Assembly (NCBI GenBank): GCA_012521805.1
Contig: JAAYLQ010000131.1
Span: 1 to 15,762 of the forward strand
Direction of reading: 5' to 3'
DNA: 15,762 nt
Origin: Bacillota bacterium
Lineage (GTDB): Bacteria; Bacillota; Limnochordia; Darwinibacteriales; DTU012
In this document: in pieces, positions 5,513-12,967 of the stretch
Layout of the letters: each line of letters opens with the position of its first letter
Position numbering within the stretch: the first letter of the stretch is position 1
Program-made: the position numbers and the translations under genes
The notes under the pieces: generated by a model
Told to the model about the DNA's origin: nothing
Database searches by the model: none
The model's input: the letters and a program-made list of their open reading frames with translations, nothing else

Positions 5513-6913
5513 ATGCGGAAGAAGACTCAGGTTGCTGATGTCAATCGATCCCTTTACGACATCAAAGATAAATTTGAATACAGTTTTAAAACCGATGGTT
5601 TAAATGAAGACGTAATCAGAGAAATTTCAGCCCAGAAGAATGAACCCGATTGGATGCTGGAATTTCGCTTAAAATCTTTAGGGATTTACCACAAGCTTGA
5701 TGTGCCGCCTTGGGGTCCGGATATCTCAGGGTTAGATATTGATAATATTATCACGTATGTCAAACCGAAAACTGATTTAAATGTTACCTGGGATGATGTT
5801 CCAGAGGACATCAAGAACACTTTTGTCCGACTGGGCATCCCGCAGGCAGAGCATAAATACTTAGCAGGTGTTGGAGCGCAGTATGATTCTGAAGTGGTTT
5901 ACCACAGTGTGCAGGAAAATTTCCGCAAACAAGGTGTAATTTACCTGGATATGGACACCGCTGTTAAAGAATATGAAGATCTAGTGCGGAAGCATTTTAT
6001 GAAGTGTGTTCCGCCAAGCGATCATAAATTTGCAGCTCTACACGGAGCGGTGTGGTCCGGGGGCTCTTTTGTTTATGTTCCCGCTGGTATTAAAGTGGAA
6101 ATTCCCCTTCAGTCTTATTTCCGGTCTAATGCACCAGGGGCAGGTCAGTTTGAGCACACTTTAATTATTGTCGAAGAAGGTGCCTCACTTCACTTTATTG
6201 AGGGCTGCTCTGCGCCTAAATACTCGGTTAACAATCTCCACGCTGGCTGCGTGGAACTTTATGTTAAGGAAGGCGCTTTTTTAAGATACAGCACTATCGA
6301 AAACTGGTCTAAGAATATGTACAACCTGAATACCAAGCGGGCAATTGTGGAGAAAAATGGAACAATCGAGTGGATTTCTGGTTCTTTTGGTTCCAAGGTT
6401 TCTATGCTTTATCCCATGAGCATTCTTAAGGGTGAGGGAGCAAGATCCGATTATACAGGTATTACCTTTGCGGGAGAAGATCAGGTGCTGGATACTGGAA
6501 CTAAGGTTGTCCATGCAGCTCCTTATACAACTTCGAACATCAATGCCAAGTCGATATCCAAAAGCGGTGGAGTTTCTGTTTACCGCGGTGTGGTTCGGGT
6601 TCTGCCTAATGCCCATCATGTTAAATCAAGCATTTCGTGTGAATCTTTAATGCTGGACAGCGATTCTCGTTCTGATACAATTCCGGTGCTGGATATCAAC
6701 AATGATGAAGTAGATATCGGTCATGAGGCAAAAATCGGCAGAATTAGCGATGAAGTGATTTTCTATTTAATGAGCCGGGGGATCAGCGAGGAGGAAGCCA
6801 GGGCAATGATCGTGAGAGGGTTCGCTGAGCCGATTGCTAAAGAACTGCCGCTGGAATACGCTGTAGAAATGAATAATTTAATTCGGCTTGAACTAGAAGG
6901 AACGATTGGATAG
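5513..6913 (+). CDS. sufB: Fe-S cluster scaffold protein SufB
   Basis: A 466-residue SufB, the main scaffold subunit of SufBC2D on which nascent clusters are built. The N-terminal region is helical. The long right-handed beta-helix core contains KHFMKCVPPSDHKFAALHGAVW and FEHTLIIVEEGASLHFIEGCSAP, both typical of SufB. The C-terminal SSISCESLMLDSDSRSDTIP segment holds C376, the likely counterpart of the essential scaffold cysteine, followed by EVDIGHEAKIGRI. The C-terminal SufC-binding helices (FYLMSRGISEEEARAMIVRGFAEPI) are present. Length is as usual for the family. The ATG at 5513 has GGGAGGG about 10 nt upstream, within the end of sufC. Nothing unusual is seen. Confidence 0.98.
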   Translation: MRKKTQVADVNRSLYDIKDKFEYSFKTDGLNEDVIREISAQKNEPDWMLEFRLKSLGIYHKLDVPPWGPDISGLDIDNIITYVKPKTDLNVTWDDVPEDIKNTFVRLGIPQAEHKYLAGVGAQYDSEVVYHSVQENFRKQGVIYLDMDTAVKEYEDLVRKHFMKCVPPSDHKFAALHGAVWSGGSFVYVPAGIKVEIPLQSYFRSNAPGAGQFEHTLIIVEEGASLHFIEGCSAPKYSVNNLHAGCVELYVKEGAFLRYSTIENWSKNMYNLNTKRAIVEKNGTIEWISGSFGSKVSMLYPMSILKGEGARSDYTGITFAGEDQVLDTGTKVVHAAPYTTSNINAKSISKSGGVSVYRGVVRVLPNAHHVKSSISCESLMLDSDSRSDTIPVLDINNDEVDIGHEAKIGRISDEVIFYLMSRGISEEEARAMIVRGFAEPIAKELPLEYAVEMNNLIRLELEGTIG

Positions 6914-6928
6914 GAGGGCGGCTGTAGA

Positions 6929-8026
6929 ATGAGTGTTGTGATTAATCAACCAGTCAATACCTTACCGGTGCTGACGTACCGCTGGCTGAAATTAAATGAA
7001 TTAAAATTAAGCGAACCGATTGGGATTCCAATCAAACCTTACAGCAAACAATTTGTGGCTAATTTAGATGCTGTCAAGCAAATGATTGAAATTGATACTG
7101 GTCCTCCTGCTGCGGAGATTCAGGTATTGGGTGCGGGAGTTTCGTCTCAGCTGACCCGCTTGAGCCAAACATCGGCGAATACAGGTATCCAAATAATCGT
7201 TCCTCCCAATACTGTAGTAGAGCAGCCGTTAGAAATTGCTTATCGTTTGGATGCAGATGACTGCAGTGTAATAGACAATAATCTGATCATAGCTGAGGCT
7301 GATAGTCAGATTACCCTTATTTTCGATTACAGTTCCGCTCCTGATGCAGCTGTGGTGCACAATGGCTTGACCCAAATTGTTGCTAAATCTGGATCAGTAG
7401 TAAACATCGTTAAAATCCAGAGAATGCAGGATCAGGCGGTTCATTTTGATGCAGTTATGGCTGAAATAGAACCCCACGCTCGGGTCAATTTGATCCAAGC
7501 TGAATTGGGCGGTAAGCTTGCAGTGACAAACTATGTTACAAACTTACATCAAGCAGCCGACACTAAAATTAACTCATTATACTTTGGGGACCAGGATCGT
7601 GTAATAGATGTCAGTTACTTAATGAACCATATAGGCAGGCATTCCACCAGTCAGCTCACAGCTCGCGGTGTGCTCAAAGACCGGGCGCGCAAAGCATTTA
7701 AAGGCACCCTTGATTTCAAAAAAGGTGCCAGCCGGGCGGAAGGCAGTGAGCACGAATATGTACTGCTGCTCGATCCAACTGTGAAATCTGACTCGGTACC
7801 GCTGCTGCTCTGCGGTGAAGAAGATGTAAAGGGGGAGCATGCAGCCAGCTGTGGTAAATTTGATCCGGATCAGCTTTTTTATTTAATGAGCCGCGGATTT
7901 GACAAAATCCAGGCTACAAAGCTGATCGTAGAAGCAGTCTTTAGTCCAGTGATCGGGGAAATTCCAAATGATAAACTGCAAACAGTTATCAGCGAAGTGA
8001 TCCAGCGGAGGTTGGCAGGTGAATAG
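6929..8026 (+). CDS. sufD: Fe-S cluster assembly protein SufD
   Basis: A 365-residue SufD, the SufB paralogue that completes the SufBC2D complex and supports iron entry. It has a variable N-terminal region, a beta-helix core (IIVPPNTVVEQPLEI, then FDYSSAPDAAVVHNGLTQIVAKSGSVVNIV), and the SufBD C-terminal signature SRAEGSEHEYVLLLDPTVKSDSVPLLLC. H304 in KGEHAASCG is the likely counterpart of the conserved SufD histidine. The closing SufC-binding segment FYLMSRGFDKIQATKLIVEAVFSPVI parallels that of SufB. The ATG at 6929 has AGGAGGG overlapping the sufB stop codon. The 3' end overlaps the start of sufS by 8 bp. At 365 residues it is slightly short for the family, mostly at the variable N-terminus. 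Identification is secure from both motifs and order. Confidence 0.96.
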   Translation: MSVVINQPVNTLPVLTYRWLKLNELKLSEPIGIPIKPYSKQFVANLDAVKQMIEIDTGPPAAEIQVLGAGVSSQLTRLSQTSANTGIQIIVPPNTVVEQPLEIAYRLDADDCSVIDNNLIIAEADSQITLIFDYSSAPDAAVVHNGLTQIVAKSGSVVNIVKIQRMQDQAVHFDAVMAEIEPHARVNLIQAELGGKLAVTNYVTNLHQAADTKINSLYFGDQDRVIDVSYLMNHIGRHSTSQLTARGVLKDRARKAFKGTLDFKKGASRAEGSEHEYVLLLDPTVKSDSVPLLLCGEEDVKGEHAASCGKFDPDQLFYLMSRGFDKIQATKLIVEAVFSPVIGEIPNDKLQTVISEVIQRRLAGE

Positions 8027-9257
8027 AGTGGATATTGAAAGAATTCGCCGGGATTTTCCAATTCTGGCTCAAAAAATTAACGGCAGGACCTTAGCGTACC
8101 TGGACAATGCTGCAACAACCCAGAAACCCCAATCTGTTATAAACGCTGTGAAGGAGTATAACCGCAGATTCAACGGTAATCCCCATCGAGGTATTCATCA
8201 TCTTGGGGTGGAAGCTACCCGTCTGTATGAAGCAGCTAGAATGAAGGTGAAAAACTTTATTAATGCCGATTCTGCCCAGGAAATCATCTTTACTAAGAAC
8301 GCAACTGAAGCGCTAAATCTAATTGCTTACGCTTATGGTATGACCTTTTTAGAACCTGGTGACGAGATTGTGATCACAATTTCCGAACATCACAGCAATC
8401 TGGTCTGCTGGCAGCAGGTGGCCAAAGCAAAGGGTGGGGTGCTGAAATATTTATATTTAAATGACGATTACACTCTTGATTGGGAAGAAGTGGAACGCAA
8501 GATTACTGATCAAACTAAGATAGTGAGCATTGCCCAGATGTCTAATGTGTTAGGCACTATTTATCCTGTACAGGAAATAGCCGCTTATGCCCACACTAAG
8601 GGGGCTGTTGTTGTGGTGGATGCAGCTCAGAGTGCTGCCCATATGCCCAGCGATGTGCAGGTGCTTGATGCTGATTTCTTTGTTTTTTCCGGGCACAAAA
8701 TGCTGGGACCGATGGGGATTGGAGTATTATACGGAAAAAAAGAGCTGTTGGAAATGATGCCGCCTTTTCTGTTTGGCGGCGATATGATTGAGTATGTTGC
8801 GGAGCAGTCTGCTTCCTTTGCGGAGCTGCCCTACAAATTTGAAGCAGGAACGCCAAATGTGGAAGGAGCGGTTGGACTTGCTGCCGCCATTGACTACTTA
8901 AACCAAATCGGTTTCAAACAAATTCAAGCACGCGAGTTTGAATTGACCCGCTATGCCCTCTCCAAGCTGGCGGAACTTCCTTATGTTAAAGTATTTGGAC
9001 CCACTCATTTGGTCAAAAGAGGACCGGTAATTTCGTTTGCTGTTGACGGCTGCCATCCCCACGACACCGCTTCGATTCTTGACCATTATGGAGTTGCAGT
9101 TCGGGCCGGGCACCACTGTGCTCACCCTTTGATGCAGTTTCTCAATGTGCCGGCAACCAGTCGAGCCAGCTTTTTTTTCTACAACACTAAAGCTGAGATT
9201 GATGATTTGATTGATGGTATTAAGCAGGTAAGAAGGTGGTTAGGGTATGGATCTTAA
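8019..9257 (+). CDS. sufS: Cysteine desulfurase SufS (type II)
   Basis: A 412-residue PLP-dependent cysteine desulfurase that supplies persulfide sulfur to the SUF scaffold. The N-terminus reads FPILAQKINGRTLAYLDNAATTQKP, typical of the SufS/CsdA branch. The PLP lysine is K227 in FSGHKMLGPMGIG. The catalytic cysteine is C367 in RAGHHCAHPLM, on the short loop of type II enzymes that need a sulfur acceptor, here SufU. The GTG at 8019 was chosen since GGAGGT (8007-8012) lies 6 nt before it; a second in-frame GTG at 8028 would be 15 nt away. It overlaps sufD by 8 bp and sufU by 11 bp, so all three are likely translated in a coupled manner. No oddities. Confidence 0.97.
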   Translation: MNRVDIERIRRDFPILAQKINGRTLAYLDNAATTQKPQSVINAVKEYNRRFNGNPHRGIHHLGVEATRLYEAARMKVKNFINADSAQEIIFTKNATEALNLIAYAYGMTFLEPGDEIVITISEHHSNLVCWQQVAKAKGGVLKYLYLNDDYTLDWEEVERKITDQTKIVSIAQMSNVLGTIYPVQEIAAYAHTKGAVVVVDAAQSAAHMPSDVQVLDADFFVFSGHKMLGPMGIGVLYGKKELLEMMPPFLFGGDMIEYVAEQSASFAELPYKFEAGTPNVEGAVGLAAAIDYLNQIGFKQIQAREFELTRYALSKLAELPYVKVFGPTHLVKRGPVISFAVDGCHPHDTASILDHYGVAVRAGHHCAHPLMQFLNVPATSRASFFFYNTKAEIDDLIDGIKQVRRWLGYGS

Positions 9258-9708
9258 TGCAATTTATACCGAGTTGATTCTGGAACACAGTCAGCACAGC
9301 GGCAATAAAGGTTCCCTGAAATGCGCTAACTGTCGTGAGCGGGGCTATAATCCAAGCTGTGGTGATGATATTACATTGGAATTTTGTTTTAAGAATGGTA
9401 AAATAGAAGCGGCGGCTTTTACCGGTACCGGCTGTGCTATTTCGCAAGCGTCTACCTCGATCATGATTGATTTAATTAAAGGGAAATCAGTGGACGAAGC
9501 CCTCGAGCTGGCAGATATATTTCTAGGCATGATCAAGAGCGAGATCCAGGAGGACAATCAACTTGAGATTTTAGAGGATGCGGTTGCGTTTAAGAATATC
9601 TCGCATATGCCGGCGAGGGTTAAGTGTGCGGTACTGTCGTGGAGAACGCTGATGCAGGCGGTAAAAAAAGCAAAAATAAATCAAGTTGGGATGGCTCACA
9701 ATGGCTAA
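9247..9708 (+). CDS. sufU: SufU, zinc-dependent sulfur-transfer partner of SufS
   Basis: A 153-residue SufU of the IscU/SufU fold. In Bacillota this protein binds zinc and accepts persulfide from SufS rather than acting as a scaffold. The four zinc ligands are visible: C38 and D40 in NPSCGDD, C63 in GTGCAIS, and C127 in ARVKCAVLSW. It lacks the IscU-type histidine near the last cysteine, which supports SufU. An extra CANC pair (C26, C29) lies just before the NPSCGD motif, in a loop where B. subtilis SufU as I recall it has no cysteine. The ATG at 9247 is preceded by AAGAAGGTGG within the end of sufS. Its last bases overlap the start of ispH by 8 bp (ATGGCTAA). Identification is secure; a role for the extra cysteines is unknown. 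Confidence 0.95.
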   Translation: MDLNAIYTELILEHSQHSGNKGSLKCANCRERGYNPSCGDDITLEFCFKNGKIEAAAFTGTGCAISQASTSIMIDLIKGKSVDEALELADIFLGMIKSEIQEDNQLEILEDAVAFKNISHMPARVKCAVLSWRTLMQAVKKAKINQVGMAHNG

Positions 9709-10561
9709 GGAAATCATTTTAGCGGAAAATGCTGGTTTTTGTTTCGGTGTGAAGCGCGCTGTCGATATGGCTACTCAGTATTATGATTGTGAAGGCGTCA
9801 GGGTTAATACACTTGGTCCTTTGATTCATAACAATGATGTAATTAATCGTTTGGCAGAACACGGTATTCACGCCATTGATCAGGGGCAGATTGACAGCTT
9901 AGACCAGAATGATGTTGTGGTGATTCGCTCCCACGGTATCACTCCGCAGCTGCATGCCCAGATTGCCCAGACTCAAGCGAGAATAGTAGATGCAACCTGC
10001 CCTTATGTTGCTACAATTCATAAGAAGGTTGAGCGCCATTATCGCTTGGGCTACCAGATTGTGATTGTTGGGGATCAGAGTCATCCGGAAGTGATCGGCA
10101 TCAACGGCCACTGTGATAATACAGCGATTATTACCCGGGATGGCAGCGAACTCCCTGATTTTGATCCTGACCAAAAGATTTGTGTAGTATCTCAAACTAC
10201 CGAAAGACTGGCCAATTTCGAGCGGGTCTTGGCTGTTGTGAAAAGCAGGTGCAGAGAAGTTGCTGCATTCAATACAATTTGCTCTGCGACCAAGACGCGG
10301 CAGGAAAGTGCTGCTGCAGTCGCTCAAATTGTAGATTTAATGATTGTGATTGGCGGAAAGAACAGCTCAAACACAAAAAAACTGGTAGAAATATCAAAAG
10401 CAAACTGTTCAAACACTATATTTGTTGAAAATAGTTTAGAGCTGCCGCTGGATCTGATTGCCCAAGAGCAGTTCCAAAAGATTGGGATTACTGCTGGTGC
10501 ATCTACCCCGGACTGGGTTATTGAGGGTGTGATTGAACAGATCCAATCCATCAGCAGTTAG
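9701..10561 (+). CDS. ispH: 4-hydroxy-3-methylbut-2-enyl diphosphate reductase IspH
   Basis: A 286-residue IspH (LytB), the last enzyme of the MEP isoprenoid pathway, which reduces HMBPP to IPP and DMAPP using a [4Fe-4S] cluster. The three cluster cysteines are C14 in NAGFCFGVKRA, C100 in VDATCPYV and C194 in FNTICSATKTRQ. SHGI, SHPEVIGINGH and VGGKNSSNTKKL are the usual substrate-binding segments. The ATG at 9701, giving MAKEIILAENAGFCFG, was preferred to a TTG at 9686 because the N-terminus then matches the family; it overlaps the sufU stop. The ribosome site is weak, so translation probably depends on sufU coupling. Standalone IspH length is normal and there is no S1-domain extension. Its place directly behind sufU puts an Fe-S client enzyme in the same transcript as its assembly machinery. 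Confidence 0.97.
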   Translation: MAKEIILAENAGFCFGVKRAVDMATQYYDCEGVRVNTLGPLIHNNDVINRLAEHGIHAIDQGQIDSLDQNDVVVIRSHGITPQLHAQIAQTQARIVDATCPYVATIHKKVERHYRLGYQIVIVGDQSHPEVIGINGHCDNTAIITRDGSELPDFDPDQKICVVSQTTERLANFERVLAVVKSRCREVAAFNTICSATKTRQESAAAVAQIVDLMIVIGGKNSSNTKKLVEISKANCSNTIFVENSLELPLDLIAQEQFQKIGITAGASTPDWVIEGVIEQIQSISS

Positions 10562-10583
10562 TAATGTAAGGAGGACGATTTGT

Positions 10584-11360
10584 GTGGGTTTATTAAGTGG
10601 TAAAACAGCTATCGTTACGGGTGCCGGTCGCGGTATCGGCGGAGCTATTGCCAGGGGCCTGGGGCGAGAAGGTGCAAATGTGGTCTTAGTCAGTCGTACC
10701 CGTTCTCAGCTGGAAGAGCAGGCAGAGATTATTGAGGGCTATGGCGTGGAAACATTAGTGGTGACCGGTGATGTGGCATCAGAGGCAGACGTCAAAAATG
10801 TTGTAAAAGAGGCAGTGAGCCGCTTTGGCTCAGTTGATATTTTAGTAAACGCTGCAGGAATTACTATGGTTTCTAAATCTGAAGAACTGTCCCTGGAAAA
10901 CTGGTTTAAATGCATCAACATTAACTTGACCGGGACATTTTTAATGTGCCGCGAAGTCGGTAAAGTTATGATTGAACAGGGTAAGGGCGGTAAGATTGTT
11001 AACATTACGTCATTAGTAGCTCACACCGGAATTCAGCAGCGGGCTGCTTATTCATCGAGTAAAGGTGGAGTAATGCAGTTAACACAGACATTAGCAGCTG
11101 AGTGGGGTCGGTATAATATTCAAGTGAACAACATCAGCCCAGGTTATATCATCACCGAGCAGGTTCGCGAACTGATTAACCGCGGTGTGCATAAACCAGA
11201 ATTGATGGCCAAACGCACTCCAGCAGGGCGTATGGGGGAAGTTGATGATTTGGTGGGTCCTGCTGTCTTCTTATGTTCCTCCATGTCTGACTTCGTAACT
11301 GGGCATACTTTAGTAGTGGATGGCGGCTGGTTAGCAAATGGGCATTTAGATTTATATTAA
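10584..11360 (+). CDS. Short-chain dehydrogenase/reductase (classical SDR, gluconate 5-dehydrogenase-like)
   Basis: A 258-residue classical SDR oxidoreductase. The cofactor motif is TGAGRGIG (12-19), followed by NAAG, then the catalytic S143, Y156 and K160 (YSSSK). The C-terminal SPGYIITEQ and VTGHTLVVDGGWLANG segments resemble sugar or sugar-acid dehydrogenases such as gluconate 5-dehydrogenase and 2-deoxy-D-gluconate 3-dehydrogenase. SDR substrates cannot be read reliably from sequence. Arg16 in the glycine motif, and an Arg after the second beta-strand (VLVSRTR), would allow NADPH use. The GTG at 10584 was chosen because AAGGAGGA (10568-10575) lies 8 nt upstream; the frame extends back to 10533, but that would run into ispH and lacks a ribosome site. 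It is 22 bp behind ispH and probably in the same transcript. Its physiological link to the neighbours is unclear. Confidence 0.88.
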   Translation: MGLLSGKTAIVTGAGRGIGGAIARGLGREGANVVLVSRTRSQLEEQAEIIEGYGVETLVVTGDVASEADVKNVVKEAVSRFGSVDILVNAAGITMVSKSEELSLENWFKCININLTGTFLMCREVGKVMIEQGKGGKIVNITSLVAHTGIQQRAAYSSSKGGVMQLTQTLAAEWGRYNIQVNNISPGYIITEQVRELINRGVHKPELMAKRTPAGRMGEVDDLVGPAVFLCSSMSDFVTGHTLVVDGGWLANGHLDLY

Positions 11361-11434
11361 TCCTCAGCAATCAGCAGGGTTTAGACTGATCAAAATTGAA
11401 CTACTAGGAAAAATTCTAGAAGAGGTGCCTGTTT

Positions 11435-12226
11435 GTGAGTTTAGCTGATCAACAATATTTAACAATCGTGCGTAATATCCTCGAGCATGGGTATTACGAT
11501 CAAAATCGCACAGGAACTCCCACCTATAAGCTGCCGCATCAGATTATGCAGTTTGACTTAGAACAGGAGTTTCCGATTTTAACGACCAAGTTTGTGGCAT
11601 TTAAGTATGCGGTGCAGGAAATGCTCTGGATCTGGCAGCAGCAGAGCAATGATGTTACCTGGTTAAATGAGCGCAACATTCATATTTGGGATCACTGGAC
11701 TGATGAAAACAATACGATTGGGAAAGCCTACGGATACCAAATCAGAAAGTATAAGCAGTTAGATAGCCTGATCGAAACTTTGCAGACTGATCCGCAAAAC
11801 CGGCGGATGATTGTGTCCTTGTGGAATGTGGAGGATCTGCCGGAAATGACCCTGCAGCCGTGTGCGTTTTTAACTATGTGGGATGTGACCGATGGCAGGC
11901 TGAACTGCATGCTTGTCCAGAGAAGCGGAGACATGCCCCTGGGAGTACCCTTTAATATGACTCAATACGCAGTATTAGTTCATCTGGTGGCACAGGTAGT
12001 AGGACTGAGGGTAGGGCTTTTCACCCATGTGATTAACAACGCCCATATTTACGAAAATCAAGTTGAAGGTATCAAGCTGCAGTTGTCGAGGGCAGATCAA
12101 GCTTTTGATGCGCCTAAACTGTGGATTAATCCTGAGATCAAGAATTTCTATGACTTCACAATCGATGATATAAAGTTGATCGATTACCGCCACTGCGGCA
12201 GGATTAAAATGGAGGTCTCGATTTAG
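11435..12226 (+). CDS. thyA: Thymidylate synthase ThyA (B. subtilis/phi3T-like branch)
   Basis: A 263-residue folate-dependent thymidylate synthase, converting dUMP to dTMP with methylene-THF. The N-terminal RTGTPTYKLPHQ phosphate-binding segment, ILTTKFVAFKYAVQEMLWIWQ, the catalytic C143 in LQPCAFLTMWDV, QRSGDMPLGVPFN and THVINNAHIYENQ are all visible. The usual PCHxxxQF is PCAFLTMW here, so the His after the nucleophile and the Gln are replaced. The divergent B. subtilis ThyA branch shows the same kind of replacement and shares the ending LWINPE-K-FYDFTIDD-KLI-Y-H. The GTG at 11435 has AGAGGTG 8 nt upstream. A 74-bp gap separates it from the SDR gene, with no terminator and no convincing promoter. 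It overlaps folA by one base, the usual pairing, since ThyA oxidises the folate that DHFR regenerates. Confidence 0.96.
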   Translation: MSLADQQYLTIVRNILEHGYYDQNRTGTPTYKLPHQIMQFDLEQEFPILTTKFVAFKYAVQEMLWIWQQQSNDVTWLNERNIHIWDHWTDENNTIGKAYGYQIRKYKQLDSLIETLQTDPQNRRMIVSLWNVEDLPEMTLQPCAFLTMWDVTDGRLNCMLVQRSGDMPLGVPFNMTQYAVLVHLVAQVVGLRVGLFTHVINNAHIYENQVEGIKLQLSRADQAFDAPKLWINPEIKNFYDFTIDDIKLIDYRHCGRIKMEVSI

Positions 12227-12720
12227 TGCTGGTAATTATAGCTGCTGTAGCAAAAAATAGGGCTTTGGGAAAGAACAATCAACTGCCGTGGCATCTGCCT
12301 AATGATTTAAAGCGGTTTAAGCGGATCACCACCGGCCGTACCATCATTATGGGTAGGAAAACCTTTGAGTCGCTGCCGGGGCAGCTGCCAAACCGCAGGC
12401 ACATTGTTTTAACGAGGGATGAGTCCTACCGCGGCGGCAGTTCTGATGTGGTTATTGTGCATTCCATTCCAGAACTGTTGAAAATGCTCGATCCCAGCAC
12501 TGAAAACTTTGTAATTGGTGGTGGTGAGATCTATGCGCAGCTGCTGCCTTACTGTGATAAAATGTATCTTACCATAATAGATCAAGAGATAGAGGCTGAC
12601 ACTTATTTTCCAGTGTTTGATGAGGATGAGTGGGAGATTATCCACGAAGAACCAGGGATGGTAGATGAGTGCAATCCTCTGCCTCACCGCTTTATTACTT
12701 ATCAGCGTAAAGAAGCATAA
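12226..12720 (+). CDS. folA: Dihydrofolate reductase
   Basis: A 164-residue DHFR that reduces dihydrofolate to tetrahydrofolate with NADPH, restoring the cofactor consumed by ThyA. Visible features are IIAAVAKNRALGKNNQLPWHLPNDLKRFK with W22 and the catalytic acidic residue D27, then TTGRTIIMGRKTFESLP for NADPH binding, and FVIGGGEIYAQLLP near residue 100. Length is standard for chromosomal enzymes. The GTG start at 12226 shares its first base with the last base of the thyA stop (TAGTG). The GGAGGT ribosome site lies in the end of thyA, so translation is coupled. This is the last gene of the long suf-to-folA cluster; a terminator follows within 10 bp. Confidence 0.97.
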   Translation: MLVIIAAVAKNRALGKNNQLPWHLPNDLKRFKRITTGRTIIMGRKTFESLPGQLPNRRHIVLTRDESYRGGSSDVVIVHSIPELLKMLDPSTENFVIGGGEIYAQLLPYCDKMYLTIIDQEIEADTYFPVFDEDEWEIIHEEPGMVDECNPLPHRFITYQRKEA

Positions 12721-12726
12721 CAAATC

Positions 12727-12762
12727 AATCGCCTGTCAGATTGCTGTCAGGCGATTTTTTTT
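12727..12762 (+). terminator. Intrinsic terminator after folA
   Basis: AATCGCCTG (12727-12735) pairs with CAGGCGATT (12748-12756). A T-T mismatch and a further CAG/CTG pair (12737-12739, 12744-12746) continue the stem to a 4-nt loop. Eight T (12755-12762) follow. This ends the suf-ispH-SDR-thyA-folA cluster. The following 100 bp up to the CtsR-type site hold nothing I can identify. Confidence 0.9.
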
Positions 12763-12870
12763 GCCTCCAAATGGATAAGCTAATCTTACTCCGGGAAAAA
12801 TAGTGATTGACCATTCCTGACCTTGAAAACAGGAGCAGTATGTTGATATTTCTCTGCGGTTCGTCTTGAA

Positions 12871-12887
12871 GGTCAAAAATAGTCAAA
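12871..12887 (+). promoter_or_regulatory. CtsR-type operator upstream of hsp20
   Basis: GGTCAAAAATAGTCAAA is a perfect match to the CtsR operator consensus, two RGTCAAA heptads separated by NAN (AAT). A third, inverted heptad TTTGACT lies at 12905-12911 and contains the -35 element of the downstream promoter. CtsR is the class III heat-shock repressor of Bacillota; its gene is not in this window. The match was made by eye. Confidence 0.72.
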
Positions 12888-12905
12888 TTTGCTCAAAAGG
12901 CAACT

Positions 12906-12934
12906 TTGACTTTCCCTGACGTATTGTTTACAGT
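12906..12934 (+). promoter_or_regulatory. Probable hsp20 promoter
   Basis: TTGACT (12906-12911) and TACAGT (12929-12934) are 17 bp apart; transcription would start near 12941, just before the GGAGGTGG ribosome site (12953-12960). The -10 is imperfect, and TATAAG at 12934 lacks a -35 at proper spacing. No CIRCE element was seen. Confidence 0.5.
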
Positions 12935-12967
12935 ATAAGTAAGCAAAAATATGGAGGTGGAGTTTGA

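Noticed and set aside
9899..10327. 142-residue minus-strand frame inside ispH
   Set aside because: It is antisense to ispH with all three cluster cysteines intact, and no independent start signal was found.
10533..10583. Upstream extension of the SDR gene into ispH
   Set aside because: The added residues do not resemble an SDR N-terminus, and the clear AAGGAGGA site belongs to the GTG at 10584.
11361..11434. Promoter or terminator between the SDR gene and thyA
   Set aside because: TTTAGA and TACTAG at 16 bp spacing are too weak, and no hairpin with a T-run is present.
12769..12801. Ten-codon frame starting ATGGATAAG between folA and hsp20
   Set aside because: It has no ribosome site, sits immediately after a terminator and has no coding signature.
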